DNA from: Myrica gale
Lineage: Eukaryota; Streptophyta; Magnoliopsida; Fagales; Myricaceae
NCBI GenBank assembly: GCA_963930655.1
Contig: OZ005610.1
Coordinates: forward strand, 15,753,001-15,817,000
Direction of reading: 5' to 3'
Length of the DNA stretch: 64,000 bases
The notes beneath the pieces are model-generated. The model was not told where the DNA came from. It made no database searches and saw only the letters and a list, made by a program, of their open reading frames with translations. Shown piece by piece: positions 20,745 through 34,039 of this stretch (within the stretch, counting starts at the first letter, position 1; every line of letters starts with the position of its first letter). Both the position numbers and the translations under genes were made by a program.

Positions 20745-21420
20745 TGTATACTTTGCTTGATTGATGAAGATGCCCTCATTGCTTTGTTTGATTTGGAGAC
20801 CAAGAAAATAGTTCAATTTTCCCATGAGGTTCACCTCGAATGCACCTTTCACGACTTTGGAAAATTCCTCACAAAGAGACTCATTAGTAAAACCAAAAAT
20901 GATATCATCAACATATATTTGAACGATAAGCAATTAATTTTACTTTTTCTTAGTAAAGAGAGTGGTATCAATAATACCTCGTGACAATCCATTTTCAATA
21001 AGGAAGGAACTTAACCGTTTATTCCATGCTCGAGGTGCTTGCTTCAAACCTTATAGTGCTTTTGTGAGCTTGAACACATGGTGAGGTAGCTTTTCATCTA
21101 TAATTCTAGGAGGTTGTTCTACACACACTTCCTCAGAAAGATAACCATTAAGAAATGTACATTTCACATCCATTTGAAATCATTAAAACATGCAAAGGCA
21201 AACAACATGCGAAAAGATTCTAATCTAGCAATAGGTGTGAAGGTCTCATCAAAATCGATTCCCTCGTCTTGATTATAACCTTGGGCTACCAACCTTGCAT
21301 TGTTCCTTACCACATCCCCATATTCATCCATTTTGTTTTGAAAAACTCATTTAGTACTAATAACTGGATGATCTTCGGGTCTAGGAACTAGATGTCAAAC
21401 CATATTTTTCTCAAACTGTT
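20745..21420 (-). pseudogene. Copia reverse transcriptase fragment
   Basis: Contains the copia Y-V-D-D-I-I-F-G active site (about 20888-20912), followed by the M-G-x-L-N-Y-F-L-G-L-Q block. The frame then runs straight into LTR sequence at about 20745, which marks an internal deletion. The earlier part (21000-21420) is recognisable only in pieces with stop codons. Confidence 0.8.
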
Positions 21421-21801
21421 TTAGTTCATCCGTCATGGCATGGATCCAACTTTTATCATCTATTGTCTCCTATTTATTCTTTAGCTCAATATGAGAAAGT
21501 AAGACAAAATTATTAGCTTGGTTTAAAGAAGAGCGACTGTTTTCCCATTTTTCAACATTACCAATTATTTGCTTGAGAAGATGACTTTTGAGGTATTTCC
21601 AAGACTTTGGTAGATCATTGTTGACTTGTTGAATTTTTTCTTGTGATTCTTGAGATCCTTGCTCTTGTACATGAGTTTCTTCATTGTACTCATTTATGGA
21701 AAGTTTCTCAGCCTATTTGTCAAGATCTATAATTTCTTCATCATCTTTTTTTATAAGATTGTTAGATTCATTAAAAATTACATGAACAGATTCATCAACA
21801 A

Positions 21802-22650
21802 CTAGAGTACGTTTATTAAAAACACGATAGGCTTTACTAGAAGTTGAATAGCCAAAAAGATACTTTCATCCGCTTTTGCATCGAACTTACCCAAATTATC
21901 CTTCTTGTTGTTAAAGACAAAGTATTTGCATCCCAAAACATGGAAGTAATCAATGTTGGGTTTTCTATCATTCCATAGCTCATATGAAGTTTTCTTAAGA
22001 ATAAGTCTAATCATGCAACAGTTCATAACATGACAACTTATGCTAATTGCTTTAGTCCCAAAAGTAATCAGGCAAGTTGTTTTCACATAGCAAGGTTTTA
22101 TCCATCACTTCAAGAGTCATATTCTTCCTTTCTACAACATCATTTTGTTGAGGAGTTCTAGGAGCCAAGAAGTTATGGTTAATACAATTTTCACCATAAA
22201 ACTTTTCAAATGATGAATTTTCAAATTATTTTCTATGATCACTCCTTATGCTAGAAATATCAAAACATTTTTCATTTTGAATTCACTTGCTAAGTTTTAC
22301 AAAAGCATGAAAAGCCTCATCTTTATGAGCTAGGAATAGAACTCATGTGAATCTACTGAAATCATCAACAACAACAAAGTCAAAGCATTTTCCACCCAAA
22401 CTTAGCGTTCGAGTTGGACCAAATAAGTTCATGTGTAGAAGTTGAAGTGACCTAGAAGTGGACATCACATTTTTGGGATTAAGAGAGATTTTGGTTTGTT
22501 TGCCTTTTTAAAAGGCTACACAAATTTTGTCTTTCTCAAAAGTAAGGTTAGACAAACTCAAAACAAGATTCTTTTTGGCAAGTAAAATTCATGCTTGCAT
22601 GAGCAAGCCTTCTATGCCACAATCAACTATTCTTATCATTTAGAGATGAA
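21802..22650 (-). pseudogene. Copia integrase region
   Basis: The segment at 21802-22086 carries the K-P-N-x-x-x-x-H-V-L-G-C-x-x-F-V block that ends the copia integrase. Further upstream on the minus strand, pieces of the catalytic core can be read in several frames. GAG-pre-integrase follows at 22682-22876 (N-x-L-I-I-S-Q-V-C-D-K-G). The domain is decayed. Confidence 0.65.
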
Positions 22651-23012
22651 AGACATTTTATATTTCTTAAAGAAATACTCTCTAAATGAATAGTGTACAC
22701 ATTTTCAAATCTATATCCAACAAATAAGACTTTCTTGTTTTCAATATTTTCAATAATACATATTGATTATTCAAATATGACTTGGTTCCCTTATCACATA
22801 CTTGACTAATGATCAACAAGTTATGCTTCAAACAATCAATAAATATAATATGTTCAACAGTAGGATTATGAGACACTTTCCTTTATCGATATCACCAAAT
22901 GTAATTGATCCCTTATCTTTTGGGCTAAGAGATTTGAACTAACTCTTATCCCCTATCATGTGCTTGGAGCATCCGCTATCAAGAACCCAATGCTCCTTGA
23001 CTTCTATTGACT

Positions 23013-24396
23013 TCAAGCACTCCTATAAAAAAAATATGTATATCCTTTCGGTATCCAAATCTTTTTGGGTCCTTTGATGTTAGAACCAATTTCTTTCATC
23101 GTGTCCTTTCGAATCCAAACACATTTAATGCCACTAGAAGTTTTCTTTCTAGTTGGACAAGCATGTGATATATGTCCAGATTTAACACAAAAGTTGCACA
23201 ATGTAAATGATCGAGATGATTTTGTGATCATATAAGAGTAAGATTTTTGATCATTGAAAAAATCATATGCAATGCCACTTTTGTTGAAGCAACACCTTTG
23301 AGAACAAAGACGAATGTCAAGGTTTTTCTTTTTTTGAGTAAACCTTGCAAGATCATTTGTAAGAGAGACAACTTTCACTTTCAAGGTGTCATTTTCAACA
23401 ATCAAAATACTTGACTCACTTTGCAAAGGTTTTTCATTTTCTTTTGTGGTCCTTACAAGATCATCTCCAAGAGATATGACTTGACTCTTCAAAGTATCAT
23501 TCTCTTTTGAAATACTTTCAAAATTTTTTTTGAGAGAACATTATTTTGAAAATATTCTTTTTAGTTCAAGGTATTATTCATTAAACGCATCTTGCAATTC
23601 ATCAAATGAAAAACATTGAGTAACTGAAGATTGTACCCCATCCTCGCTTTCCTTTGCTATCAAACAATGATTTGCAACTTCATCTTCTTTACTAATAGAG
23701 TATGATGCTTTTAAGGTGATTTCTCTTTTTTCTTTTCCTTTAATTTCGTCTCCTTTTACTTGGTTCATCTCGTGGGTCATAAGAGATCACATAAGCTCAT
23801 CCAAGGGAAGCTTTGTTAATTCTTGGGCTTCTTGAATGGCAACTACCTTGGGTTCCAACGCTTTTGGAAGACACATAAGAATCTTTCTCACCATTTCAAC
23901 ATTAGTATATTCTTTACCAAGAGATTTAAGACTATTTATAATATAAGCGAGTAAACATGGAAGAAATATTTTCATCAGGTTTCATCTTAAAAAGCTCATA
24001 ACTATAAACTAGCATACTAACTTTGTTTCCTTTCACTTGATTCGTACCTTCATGGGTAACTTTAATTTTTTCCCAAATTTGTTTTGCACTATTACAACAG
24101 GAAACACAATTAAATTCATTTGAATCAAGTGCACAATATAACACATTTATAGCTTGAGAATTCATAGACATGAGCTTAAGATCAGCGTCATCAAAATTCT
24201 TTTTATTTTTCAACGTACCTTCAGCTGTCTTAGGAAATCTAGGAACTCTGGAAATAATTCTCCACAGTTCATAATCCACGGCTTGGATATAAATAATTAT
24301 CCTAGCTTTCCAATAGTTATAGCATGTTCCATTAAATAAAGGAGATCTATTTGTGGATTGACCTTCATCTAAAAAAGTGTTAACAAGGGTTGTCAT
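23013..24396 (-). pseudogene. Copia gag with zinc knuckle
   Basis: The start at 24396 gives the copia gag pattern F-N-G-x-x-Y-x-x-W-K-x-R and later A-K-x-I-W-E (UBN2-type gag). After frame breaks near 23930 and 23500, a C-x2-C-x4-H-x4-C zinc knuckle appears at about 23150-23200. A Lys/Glu-rich linker (23574-23780) lies between. Gag would form the particle shell. Confidence 0.78.
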
Positions 24397-24873
24397 AGAT
24401 AGAAATATTAAACCTCAGCTTCGATACCAATTGTGAGTCTAAATAACAACCCAAGGGGGGTGAATTGAGTTTATCAAAAAACTTATCCCTTTTTCGATGA
24501 AAATGCAGATTTGGAAAATTCTATTTTTCTACGAATAAAAATGCAGATCTGAATATACTAAATGTTAAGCTAAATATATGTAATAAATTATAAATCATAA
24601 AGCGTCACAAATATGGATACGAAACGAATAATTAGAGAGATAGAGTTAGAGAGACGACACCGCAACTTTAGGTGGCTCGACCAACACGTGTACGTCCACC
24701 CCCAAGGCTATTGACTTCCTTGGGCTTCCTTTACTATTCTCCAAATAGCAAATACATCTTAGCTTCCGGGATGCTAAGGAACATTTACAAAGTGTTTTTT
24801 GAGCTCACGCTTCAACTCTCTTCAGATATCCCAAAACCCAAAGGATTTCTTCTACTCTCACGAGTAGGGTTAA

Positions 24874-27800
24874 TGTCACGTCTCGTGCTCACCTATAGTA
24901 ATGGTATGCATACAGGCGGTGATTATGACACATATGTCACTATGAGTCTTAGTCGATTTACCATGAAACTTAGAGGAAATCGTATTTAAAAATAAAATTG
25001 TAATGGGAAGTTGGAAAAGACTTACGGTAAAAACTCTATGTTTTTACAAAAAGGCAATGAGTTAATAAAATCCGAATATGTCAAAAGTGTTGGATTATAA
25101 GCTTTTGAGTAGAAATAAGAACTTTGAAATAAAAGATGAGGAAAGAGAAAAAAAGGAGCTTCAAAACCTGAAATAACAAGGACATCTTTAATACGAGGAA
25201 AGTTCAAACCACGTCCTCTCGAGACTACATAAAAGGCTATATTACAAAAATTCGGGAACTTCCTAATGTTCACCGTACAATTTGAAAACTAGTATACAGG
25301 AACAAAACTCTAGAGACTAACTAAACACTCTAACAAGGAATGGTAGAGTGGGGGACGTAATCGAGCCTTAGCCACTCAGGTGGTACATCTCGCAAACCAA
25401 AATCCTCAAATCGGGGTAACGGGGATGATAGGGATAGTGGGGGGCACAGGGAATGGTAGGGATGCAGGAGATGGGGTTAAGGGCTCCCTAAAGAACCAGT
25501 GGGCTTCATGCTCCACTGATACTTCAAGAGAATCTGAAACTCAAGTTCGGATCTTGAGCACCAGGATATAAGGGTAGAAATCATAGGTCAACTCTTCCCC
25601 GAATAACTTCATTCTTCAATACCCAAGTCACCAAACATTGCAAAAACAAGATAAGAGAAAAGAGTGAGTCCTATTGACTCAGTAAGGTGGGGGTGGGGAA
25701 AACATGATCAAACAAATACAGTGCATATAAATTACTTAAGCATGATGTAGAACTAACTTCCAGCATAATAAGTATGAACTTGGATAAATTAAAATATGCA
25801 ATGCATCACACCATCATTAGTTCCTGAGGAATTCTCGATATCAACTCTGTTCACCCCCAGTCGGGTTGTGCGTCCCCTCCCCTTCTATGGGATTGTCCTG
25901 TGCTTCCAGCACCAGGACCCTTAACATAACATTACGCCTTAGCGTTCATAAAGGAGCCCACTCACTCGCTGTAGTGGGGGGTTGCACATCTCCTAAGTGC
26001 CCGGTACCGTCACTACCATTCGGGGAACCCGCGCAGGCTAGGAGGTTCCTTACTTTCGTTTTTTCCTCTTATGAATGCAATCACATATCCAAGCATTAAA
26101 TTACACATATAACAATGCAGATTAATTTGATATGAACTTGGAAGAATCATAAATAGCATAACATGATCAAAGAATAATCATTGACGATTGAAACAACCAT
26201 GATAATAACTAGTAACATCTTAGACATTAAACCCCATTGAAGGCCTATTGGGCCTCCTTAGACCTTGTTGGGTCTATTCACAAAGTATTATTGGCTTGGT
26301 GCTATTTTAGGGTTATTGGGCCTAAAATCCATTTAGGCTCCTAAACGGGCTTTGTGATTTGAGCCCTTAATTCAACTTGGTTTGGGCTCAAATTTGGGCT
26401 CCCCTGTCAATGTTTTGTGATCTATCCAACCATGTAACCATTATCTCATTTTGGACCCTTTTACCCTAACGAATTAGGCAAAATACTAAATCTGCCCTCA
26501 GAGACCTCCAAGGGAATTTTTGACTTTTCCTTGATCATTTTGGGCTGAAAGTTTTCCAGGGATCCTAATATTAGGTAAAGATGCTATCTAAGAAGTTTGA
26601 TGTAAAAATTCAACCTATAGCTTAGGGTCGATTTGGGCAGCACCTATGTTTGCCTAAATGCCCTAAATAGGTGTTCATGCCTTTGATTGATCTATGCTTT
26701 TCGAAACCTTAGGCTAAAAAATTTTTAATCTATCAATATAAAGGAGATCTCAGAGCACCTAACATTTGGATTTTCCAAGAAACTTAGAAGCAAACAAAGA
26801 TTATTTGCAACATCATCAATGAACATGCATAATGCATCTTTTTCATGCTTTCAACTTTTATAACCTCTTCCTTAAGCCCATGGCTCCTTTCTTGATCAAG
26901 GATACTTCCAGACCTCTTGGTCATCATCATTCTCAACAATGATCAACATTTCATATCACATATGCATAGCATTGTATCACAAATCCATGAAGTGCAACAT
27001 GCAAAACCATGAGCCATTCTTCTAGACCAAACCGTGGCCTATAAGGCTCCAAGGTTAGGCTTATTACCACTTTCATGGCTCATAAAGAATGTCAAGAACT
27101 CTTTTGAACAATCAAATCATCTCAGCAAGCAATCTTATACACATGCTTCAAGAAATATTCATTAAACCTTAACATGCAAGGTGTCTAGTGTAGGTTTTAC
27201 TTAATGGCATCTATGAACCTTTCTTTTTGCAAAATCTTGAAACCAACATAACCCTATCATGTTCATCGTTGAATCACAACTCTATGCACAAAAATAAGCA
27301 TGATCATTCAACACAACAGAACATGTTATCCATCCTCCACAAAACTCAAGAACCTAAACCCTTACCTTGGTGATCTTGGGTAGTTCTTGATGTTCTCCTA
27401 TTAACACAAGATCTATTGGTTAATGACACTTAACTAGGGGCTAAGAAGAAGTGAAAATAATGATGAGGAAATAAAAAAGAGGTGGTACAAGGGGGTGTTC
27501 AAGGCCTTGGCCGAAACCCCTTTGCCAACTTACCTTGACATGAAAGTTTTTCCACCTTCCTTCTCTTCTTCTTTTCCTCTTTCTCTCATTCTTCTTCTTT
27601 CTTTCTCTCCTTCCTTTCCCTCTTGGCCGAATGCTCTCAGCACTCACTCCTCACTCTCAAGCTCAAATGGCGGTTATGTGTGTGTGAAATGCTTGGCAAG
27701 GGCTGACTTTTATTGCCAACCTTGCCATCATTTCGTCAAGGTGTGGCACACTCCCCCTTCCCTAGGTAATTATTAAGATCACTTACATAAGTTAAAGTCA

Positions 27801-27900
27801 CTTCAAAATCACGATCATAATCGTTAATTGGCAAAATACGAGAAATCAAGGAAATTAGAGAAATCGGGAAATTTATGGAAATTAGGGAAGGGATATCACA
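24874..27900. mobile_element. LTR-like 3-kb insertion inside the copia 5' LTR
   Basis: Starts TGTCACGTCTCG and ends GGGATATCACA, so it has TG...CA ends. Comparison with the other copia LTR copy shows it replaced about 40 bases between GAGTAGGGT-AA (24862-24873) and AATAAGGAATGAC (27901). I find no clean TSD. It shares the GTGAGTC...GACTCAGTAAGG palindrome (25663-25687) and a GTTGTGCGT-CCC motif with the other TGTCACG LTRs, but lacks the hairpin array. There are no coding domains. It is probably a solo LTR of a related family. Confidence 0.65.
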
Positions 27901-28942
27901 AATAAGGAATGACTCTCTAAGCCAAATAAGCAAATGGAAAGCACAAAACGTGTGGAATGGCTCTCTAAGCCGAATTAGCAAGTGAAAAGCTCAATAAAGT
28001 GCAAGAAGACAAGATTCTTGAAGAAAACCTAAAGTTTGGCAAGTGGGTGCACCAGCTTTCGTGGTAGGTGCGGTATTTCCTTTTCTTCAAAGTACTTTCT
28101 CTCTCTATAAATTAGGGCAAAGAAACTTGCAAGTGTGTTGTCTCTTCTTCAAGAAATTTCTCTCTCTTTGGAGGCTAGGTCATCAATGATGAGCAAGAGA
28201 AGAAGATTTAACAATGAGAGCTCTGGTCTTTAAGGAATCAGCAAATGGATTTCCTTGGATATTGCTTTCTCTCTCGTTCGGAGGATAGATTTTGAATGAC
28301 GATGCAAATCATTGATTTCTCTCTCTATCTCATTTATATATAGTCCTCTAGGATTCAACGGTCTTCAAGTAGCTTTATTGTACCGTTGGAGAGGTTTAAA
28401 TGACTTTTTGAACCATTTTGAATGATCTGGCGTCATTCCAGGATTTTTGCAAATTCTCACAATGTGTCAACACCATGTCTTCATGTCATGACACTTTAAA
28501 CATAGCCTGAAATTTTGCTCTCGGGAGACAGTGTAATGTGTCGACACTTGTCTTCAATGTGTTAACACATTGAACACAATCTGAAAATATTGTCGACACC
28601 ATGAATTCTGCATTCTGGAGTAACTGCAATGTGTCGATATCATCACTCAATGTGTCGACACTTATAAGTGCTGGAGAGAAAAATCAACATCTTGAAAGTG
28701 TCCAATCCATTCCAACACTTTTTTAAACACCAACAATATAAAGATTTTATCTTATCAACTTGTGTAATGGTGTGCAAGTATACATAAAAATAATTTAGAG
28801 AAATAGCCTGAATCTTTTGAAATTCATTTTAGAAATTGTGGGTTGACAATGTCAAATATAAAATCTTTCAAAACTTAGAATTTTTGTTATCGTCAAAATC
28901 AATTATGGATTATTTGCAAAATCACACTGGGCTAACACTTTG

Positions 28943-29883
28943 GAATTAACACAATGTTTGAGTGATTTAGTTGCCGTAGCATATAGCCTGTCATGAAAAA
29001 ATTCCAAACCATAGCCACCACATCCTTTTTCACAACCCTCCATTATTTTTGGTAGAAAGAGGTCTTGAACCCATTGGGTCCAGGGGCTTTAGTCGCCCCA
29101 ATGCTTCTCATCGCTGCCCAAATCTCAGTCTCCTGAGGGATTTGACATAACATGCCATTATCAACCTCTTCAATGGTACCGGGTATCAGTCCTTGTAACC
29201 CACAAGGGTATTGTTGCGTGCAAACAACATTTTAAAATGGTTCACCAGAAGTCCTCCAAGATCCTCCCTCTCATGACACCATCTCCCCATATCGTCCTTC
29301 AAAGCTTTAATACTATTGCGACAGCGGCGAACATTAGTAGATAGATGGAGTCGAAAGCCAAGTAACCCAGGACTTAGTCTTCCACAAGGTTTCTTCATGT
29401 TTTTGAGCCTTCACCAATTTAGCATGCAACTCACGCTCCACAGGACGGATTTTACCATAATCTGCATGAGATTTAATACAGTCCAATTCATCCTGGAGGG
29501 ATTTAATATTTGATTGGATATGCCCAAATACCTCTCTATTCCACTTTCTTAAAGCCTCCTTAGTGGCCTTAAGACGATGGCACAGAGTGTAGGCGGGAGA
29601 CCCATTTGGATTACACTACCAAGCTTATTCGATGATCGGGGAAGCTATGAGCGTCAGTAGCCCAAAAGCCTTCAAATCTGAACGGCTTAGGACCAAAAAA
29701 GAAATCTCCACGTGTATTCAGTAATAACGGTGCATGATCCAAGGCAATCCTTGGTAAATGTCAAATGACTACATTAGACAATAAGTTGGTCAAGTTACCA
29801 TTCGCAATGCCCCAATCGAGTCATTCCTGAATAAAAGCATGCCCTTGCCGCCCATTACACCACGCAAACTGATTCCCGACAAA
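28943..29883 (-). pseudogene. LINE endonuclease end and reverse transcriptase start
   Basis: The right-hand continuation of the split LINE. On the minus strand it holds a W-C-N-G-R-Q-G block of the endonuclease (about 29840-29860) and, further on, A-x-K-A-P-G-P-N-G-F (about 29065-29095), the plant LINE reverse-transcriptase entry motif. It ends at the copia TSD (28938-28942), beyond which the frame continues at 20217. Confidence 0.78.
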
Positions 29884-29888
29884 TCTCA

Positions 29889-32800
29889 TGTGAGACCCCC
29901 GTATTTCATTTTTGCTATCTTTCTATGTATTTTTTTTATTTAACTCAAGGGGCCATATTTTTTGCCAATGTATGACTTAACTTTAATACTTATAGTATTT
30001 CGTTTTATTATCATTGTGAAATTTTATTGGTGCAATTCTATTATTTTTCTAAGAGCCGAATTTTTCAAGGTAGATTTCTTTTATGAGTTAATTTTTTCAT
30101 TTGCTTATTATTATGCTACCATGATTTATGAAAGTAATACCAATAATATATGAAAGAATTTTATGTCTTATTATTGCCGAAATTCTCTAAGTAAAATTTA
30201 CTACAAAATAATCTATAGTTATGAAATTTTATGTTGAGCATATAAATTATTTTATGTCCTTGATTAGGTAACCTTAATCTCCATTAGGTAGTCTTAAGCA
30301 TCATTAGAAGAATTAAGTGATAAGTTGCTAGGTTTATAGGATTGCTTGATAAAGAATTAAAAGATAAGTTAGTGTGCTTGTAATAGAGATAAGCTAATGT
30401 GTTTATAATGGTGATAAGTTAGAGTGTTTATGATAGAGATAAGTTGATATGTCTGTTATGGTGATAAGCTAGTGTGCTTATAGTGGAGATAGGTTAATGT
30501 GCCTATATAGTAAAACCATGTGATAAGAGATAGATAAAATGAAAAGAAAAGAAATCAAAGGCAAGAGAGGAGTTTACGTGAAAGGCAAAGAGAAATTGAA
30601 TTGGTTTTTAGGATGATTCACGTGTAGGCCTTGAGAGCATAGATAAGAAGAAGACAAAATGAATTAAGGGTGAGGCATAGCATTAAAGGCTTGCCGCCCA
30701 TGCAACCAATAGTCATGGGCGGAGGAAACAATGTTGTCTCCTTTGCCTTGCACGTGAATCTCTCTCTCACCACATATTCATTTTATTCTTTCACTTCATT
30801 TCAATTCACCATTTCACTTCGCATAGCCTCTCTCCTTGCTCAGCTCTTCCTTGTGGCCGAACTCCTCATCATTTTCAGTTCACCTTCCTCTTGACCGAAG
30901 CACACATCACCTCCAGCTTGTTTCTCCCTTGGCCGAGAACCCCACCCCTTCACTTCTCCAAAGTAGTTCTTCTTCCTTTTCCCTTCTTCACACCACTTCC
31001 AGCAGATGCCCTCATCATTTCTCTCACATTCCAGCCTCATCACAACACCTACTTGTTGCTCTCATTTCAGCCCCTTGTAGCCACATTAGAGAGACGTCGA
31101 GAGTTTAGAGTGGAAGGAGATTTTGCTGTCTTGGCCGAGTGACATAGTAGGAGGAAGAGGTAAAAGGTTTTGGTCCTTGCATGTACATTTTCTTGTTCCT
31201 TTCTTTCCTAGGTTCTGACCATGAGTATTTTGAGCTAGGTACCAGCTCTTGTGTTCAGCAATATAAGGTAAGATAGGGTTAGACTTTCTAAAGAGTGAAC
31301 TTGTTGTTTTGGCTGAGTGTTTGGTGTCCTTTTTCTTTTGTAGATGCATGTTAGATCTGATTAGGTTGGGTTTGTTGGAATTAATTTTGTGATGTTGTTG
31401 ATGATTGGAGGAAGGAGAAGAGGAAAGAACAACATGATGAGATTCAGTTTTCCTTGGTGTTGGCCGGATCTGTTTTAATGTCTTTCCCTTGAAATATTTA
31501 CATGCATGCTTGTGTATTGTGTGGATCTGGTCATATTCATTTTGATTTGCATGGCTAAGTTGTGAAATTGGTTGCTGGAGGAGGAGGGGATTTCATGTTG
31601 GATGTGAAAAAGATTGCATGCATATGATGGTTGATGGCCGAATGGCTTAGAAATGGAAATCTAGGTAATGGCCGAATGGTTTGGAGTAGAAAACCCTATG
31701 TTTGATGTTATGGTTTGGTTCAATCTTGCATGCAATTAGAGATCACTAATAAGGCCAAGATTTAAGGTTTATTAATGGTGTAAAGAAAGGCTTAAAGGTG
31801 TAAACAATGGTGAAAATTTTAGCATGCATCACTTTGAGATTTGCATTAGTCATTGCGTGTGTTAGCCGAATAGATGAAGTTGCTAAAAGAAAGTTCTGTT
31901 GTAAAATGTAAAACCTAAGCATCTAATGTTAAGAAAAGTGCCACGAGTTGGATGGAAAATGGAGAAAATAACCACTGGTTAGCAATAATTAGGGTTGGAA
32001 TAGATGAATTAGTGAGTTAACAAAGAATGACCTTAATGCATGAAATAAAGAAAATGTCAACTTGAATTAAAACACTGAATAGCTTGCTGTTTGGAGTCTT
32101 GAATAAGATATGAAAATAATTGGAAGTGAGCCATGTAATTATGTTAATTGGGGCTTCGGTCAGTGGCCTAAACTTAAGGAATTAATGTGAATTATAATAA
32201 TCAAGAGAGTTGAAGGTAAACAAGGTAAAATGGCCATGATTAGTCAAGAGTATATTAGTGAAGTGGAGTAGATCAGCAAGTCTATATGAGGAAAAAGGAG
32301 GTTAAGTTGGTGGAGTTTGATGGACATTAGGTTTGGTAAGATTTAGAGCAAGAAAATTGAGTTAGGCACCTTATTAGTTGCTGTTTTGGGCTTAGGATTC
32401 TATTATGTTATGTTGATTGCTTTTTTCAAGTGTTTTATGAAAGTTTATCAAAGTAATCTTTTGTAAACAAAATCGTATTTTCAAAGATACATACTTTTGA
32501 AAAACCGAAACAATTATAAGTATTTCTTTGAATGTCTATGTGATTAAATTCTTAAGCATCTAAGTGAGGTATTTGAATCGCTTGTAGGCGAACTTCATAC
32601 CAAAACTCAAAGAAGACCAAGGCAAGTGGATGTAAGTGGAGTAAGTATAAACATACATTTTACAAAACTGGAATGATACACAGCATGACATCATAAGCAA
32701 GCATGACATGACACGAGCATTGCATGATTTCCAAAAGAAGTTTTTATGCAATGATGTATGAAAGTTTTATGATAAGTCAAGTTAAGTTAAGGGCTCTGGT

Positions 32801-33543
32801 CGGTACCGTACCATCAAGAAGGGCACCCATACCGAAGAACGAATGCGAGAAGGATGGGTGAACCCTAGAGGTAAGTGCAACCACACTGAAGGACGAATGC
32901 GAGAAGGTGGACTAGCTCAACCAAATGAAATGTCCCCAAGGGAAAGGGAGACGGTTCCGATGGAAACGCACAACCCTGACTTCAGGGGTTAAATGAAGTG
33001 TATGTAGCCAACAAGTCAAGAAGAAAATATTTTCCAAGGACCATGTGTCATTTAAATTCAAGAGCATGTTTTTCAAGATTAAGATTGTACAAGTGCAAGC
33101 ATTCATTTTCAAGAGCAAGTACATGTGCATCAAGACTTATGTTTATTCACGATATTCATATTCAAGTCATAAACTCATGTTTTTAAGTTTAAGTTTTTCC
33201 TTACTGAGTCTTTCGACTCATAGTTTTTCAAATGTAACATTCCAGATGTTTCAGGTGAAGGAAGTCAGGAAGAATATCTGTCTTAGGAAAGAAGACGTTA
33301 TGTATTTTGTTGTGGTGACTGTTGACCGTTGTGGTCTGTCACTTAGGTTATGTAACTCCATGTGTTATGTAATTAAGCTATTACTTCTTTGAAACCTAAT
33401 ATGTAAGATCAGTCATGATGAGTTTTGGCCCATCTCTCTCTCGATTCAATTCCGTTGTATGTATGATTAACTTCGCTGGGGCTTTCCCTCGGGATTGCTC
33501 GCGGCTGTCACTGTCCCTGCGGGATTGCGTTTGGGGCGTGACA
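29889..33543 (-). mobile_element. Solo LTR copy B of the TGTCACGCCCC family (3.65 kb), inside the LINE endonuclease
   Basis: On the minus strand it starts TGTCACGCCCC (33543) and ends GGGGGTCTCACA (29889). The flanks TCTCA (29884-29888) and TCCCA (33544-33548) form a TSD with one mismatch, and the LINE endonuclease reads across the junction. The palindrome ATGAGTC...GACTCAGTAAGG is near 33202-33223. The hairpin array is at 32824-32910 and GGTACCGTACC at 32802-32812. There is no coding content. The TSD mismatch suggests some age. Confidence 0.85.
32802..32910 (-). repeat. Hairpin array plus GGTACCGTACC palindrome (LTR copy B)
   Basis: Two units. The first has stem CACCCAT (32824-32830) with ATGGGTG (32854-32860) around the loop GAAGAACGAATGCGAGAAG. 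The second has CCAC (32881-32884) with GTGG (32907-32910) around GAAGGACGAATGCGAGAAG. The palindrome is at 32802-32812. The spacing and order match LTR copies A and C. Confidence 0.7.
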
Positions 33544-34020
33544 TCCCAAATCAATCATGATGTTTGTGTAATAAACCGATTCATAGCACCTGCATTTGAA
33601 TTACCCACAGATCTACCCCCAAACTTATTACACTGTTTTACCACGACATTAAATTCACCAGAGCAAATCCAAGGGCCACCAAACTCCCTTCCCAAATGAG
33701 ACAAAGTATACCATAAATCATCTTTATTATTCCAATCCGGAGGGGTCAGAATTCAAAAAGATTGTTACAATATTGTCATTACATAACCCAACATCACAAA
33801 AACCCTAACTTTCAAGCTACCGATATCCCTCCACTTGTACCTCTGCGTGGGATTTCATAACCATCAGCAAACCCCAACGACAGAAGGCGTGGCCCGGTCT
33901 CCTGGATCTTGATCTCGGCAAGACACAAAAGATCAAGCTGATGTTGCCAAACCAACTTGAGATGCCGAATTTTCGTGGCTCGCCCAAAGCCACGACAATT
34001 CCAATATCATATTTTCATAG
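33544..34020 (-). pseudogene. LINE endonuclease, N-terminal part
   Basis: Minus-strand reading starts near 34015 with the W-N-C-R-G-F-G motif of apurinic-type LINE endonucleases, then L-A-E-I-K. Later W-I-C-S-G-E-F-N (about 33665-33690) matches the G-D-F-N block. A stop lies early in the frame. It is cut by solo LTR copy B at 33543 and continues at 29883. Confidence 0.8.
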
Positions 34021-34039
34021 CTCTCGGGGGGCAGGTTCT

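Larger units (their letters stand above)
20223..28937 (-). mobile_element. Ty1/copia retrotransposon inserted in the LINE, with TSD CTTTG
   Basis: Outer ends TGTGAGTC...CTAACA are flanked by CTTTG at 20218-20222 and 28938-28942, and the interrupted LINE frame reads across them. The 3' LTR fragment (20223 to about 20745) and 5' LTR (24432-24873 plus 27901-28937) share their first 460 bases. The internal order on the minus strand is gag, zinc knuckle, pre-integrase, integrase, reverse transcriptase. RNase H, the end of reverse transcriptase and the U3 part of the 3' LTR are deleted at about 20745. A primer-binding-like TGGTATC...AAGC follows the 5' LTR (24413-24430). All frames are decayed. Confidence 0.88.

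Noticed and set aside
32802..32910. Repeated loop motif as a CRISPR array
   Set aside because: Units are hairpins with variable stems within a plant LTR; there are no unique spacers or cas genes, and the organism is a plant.
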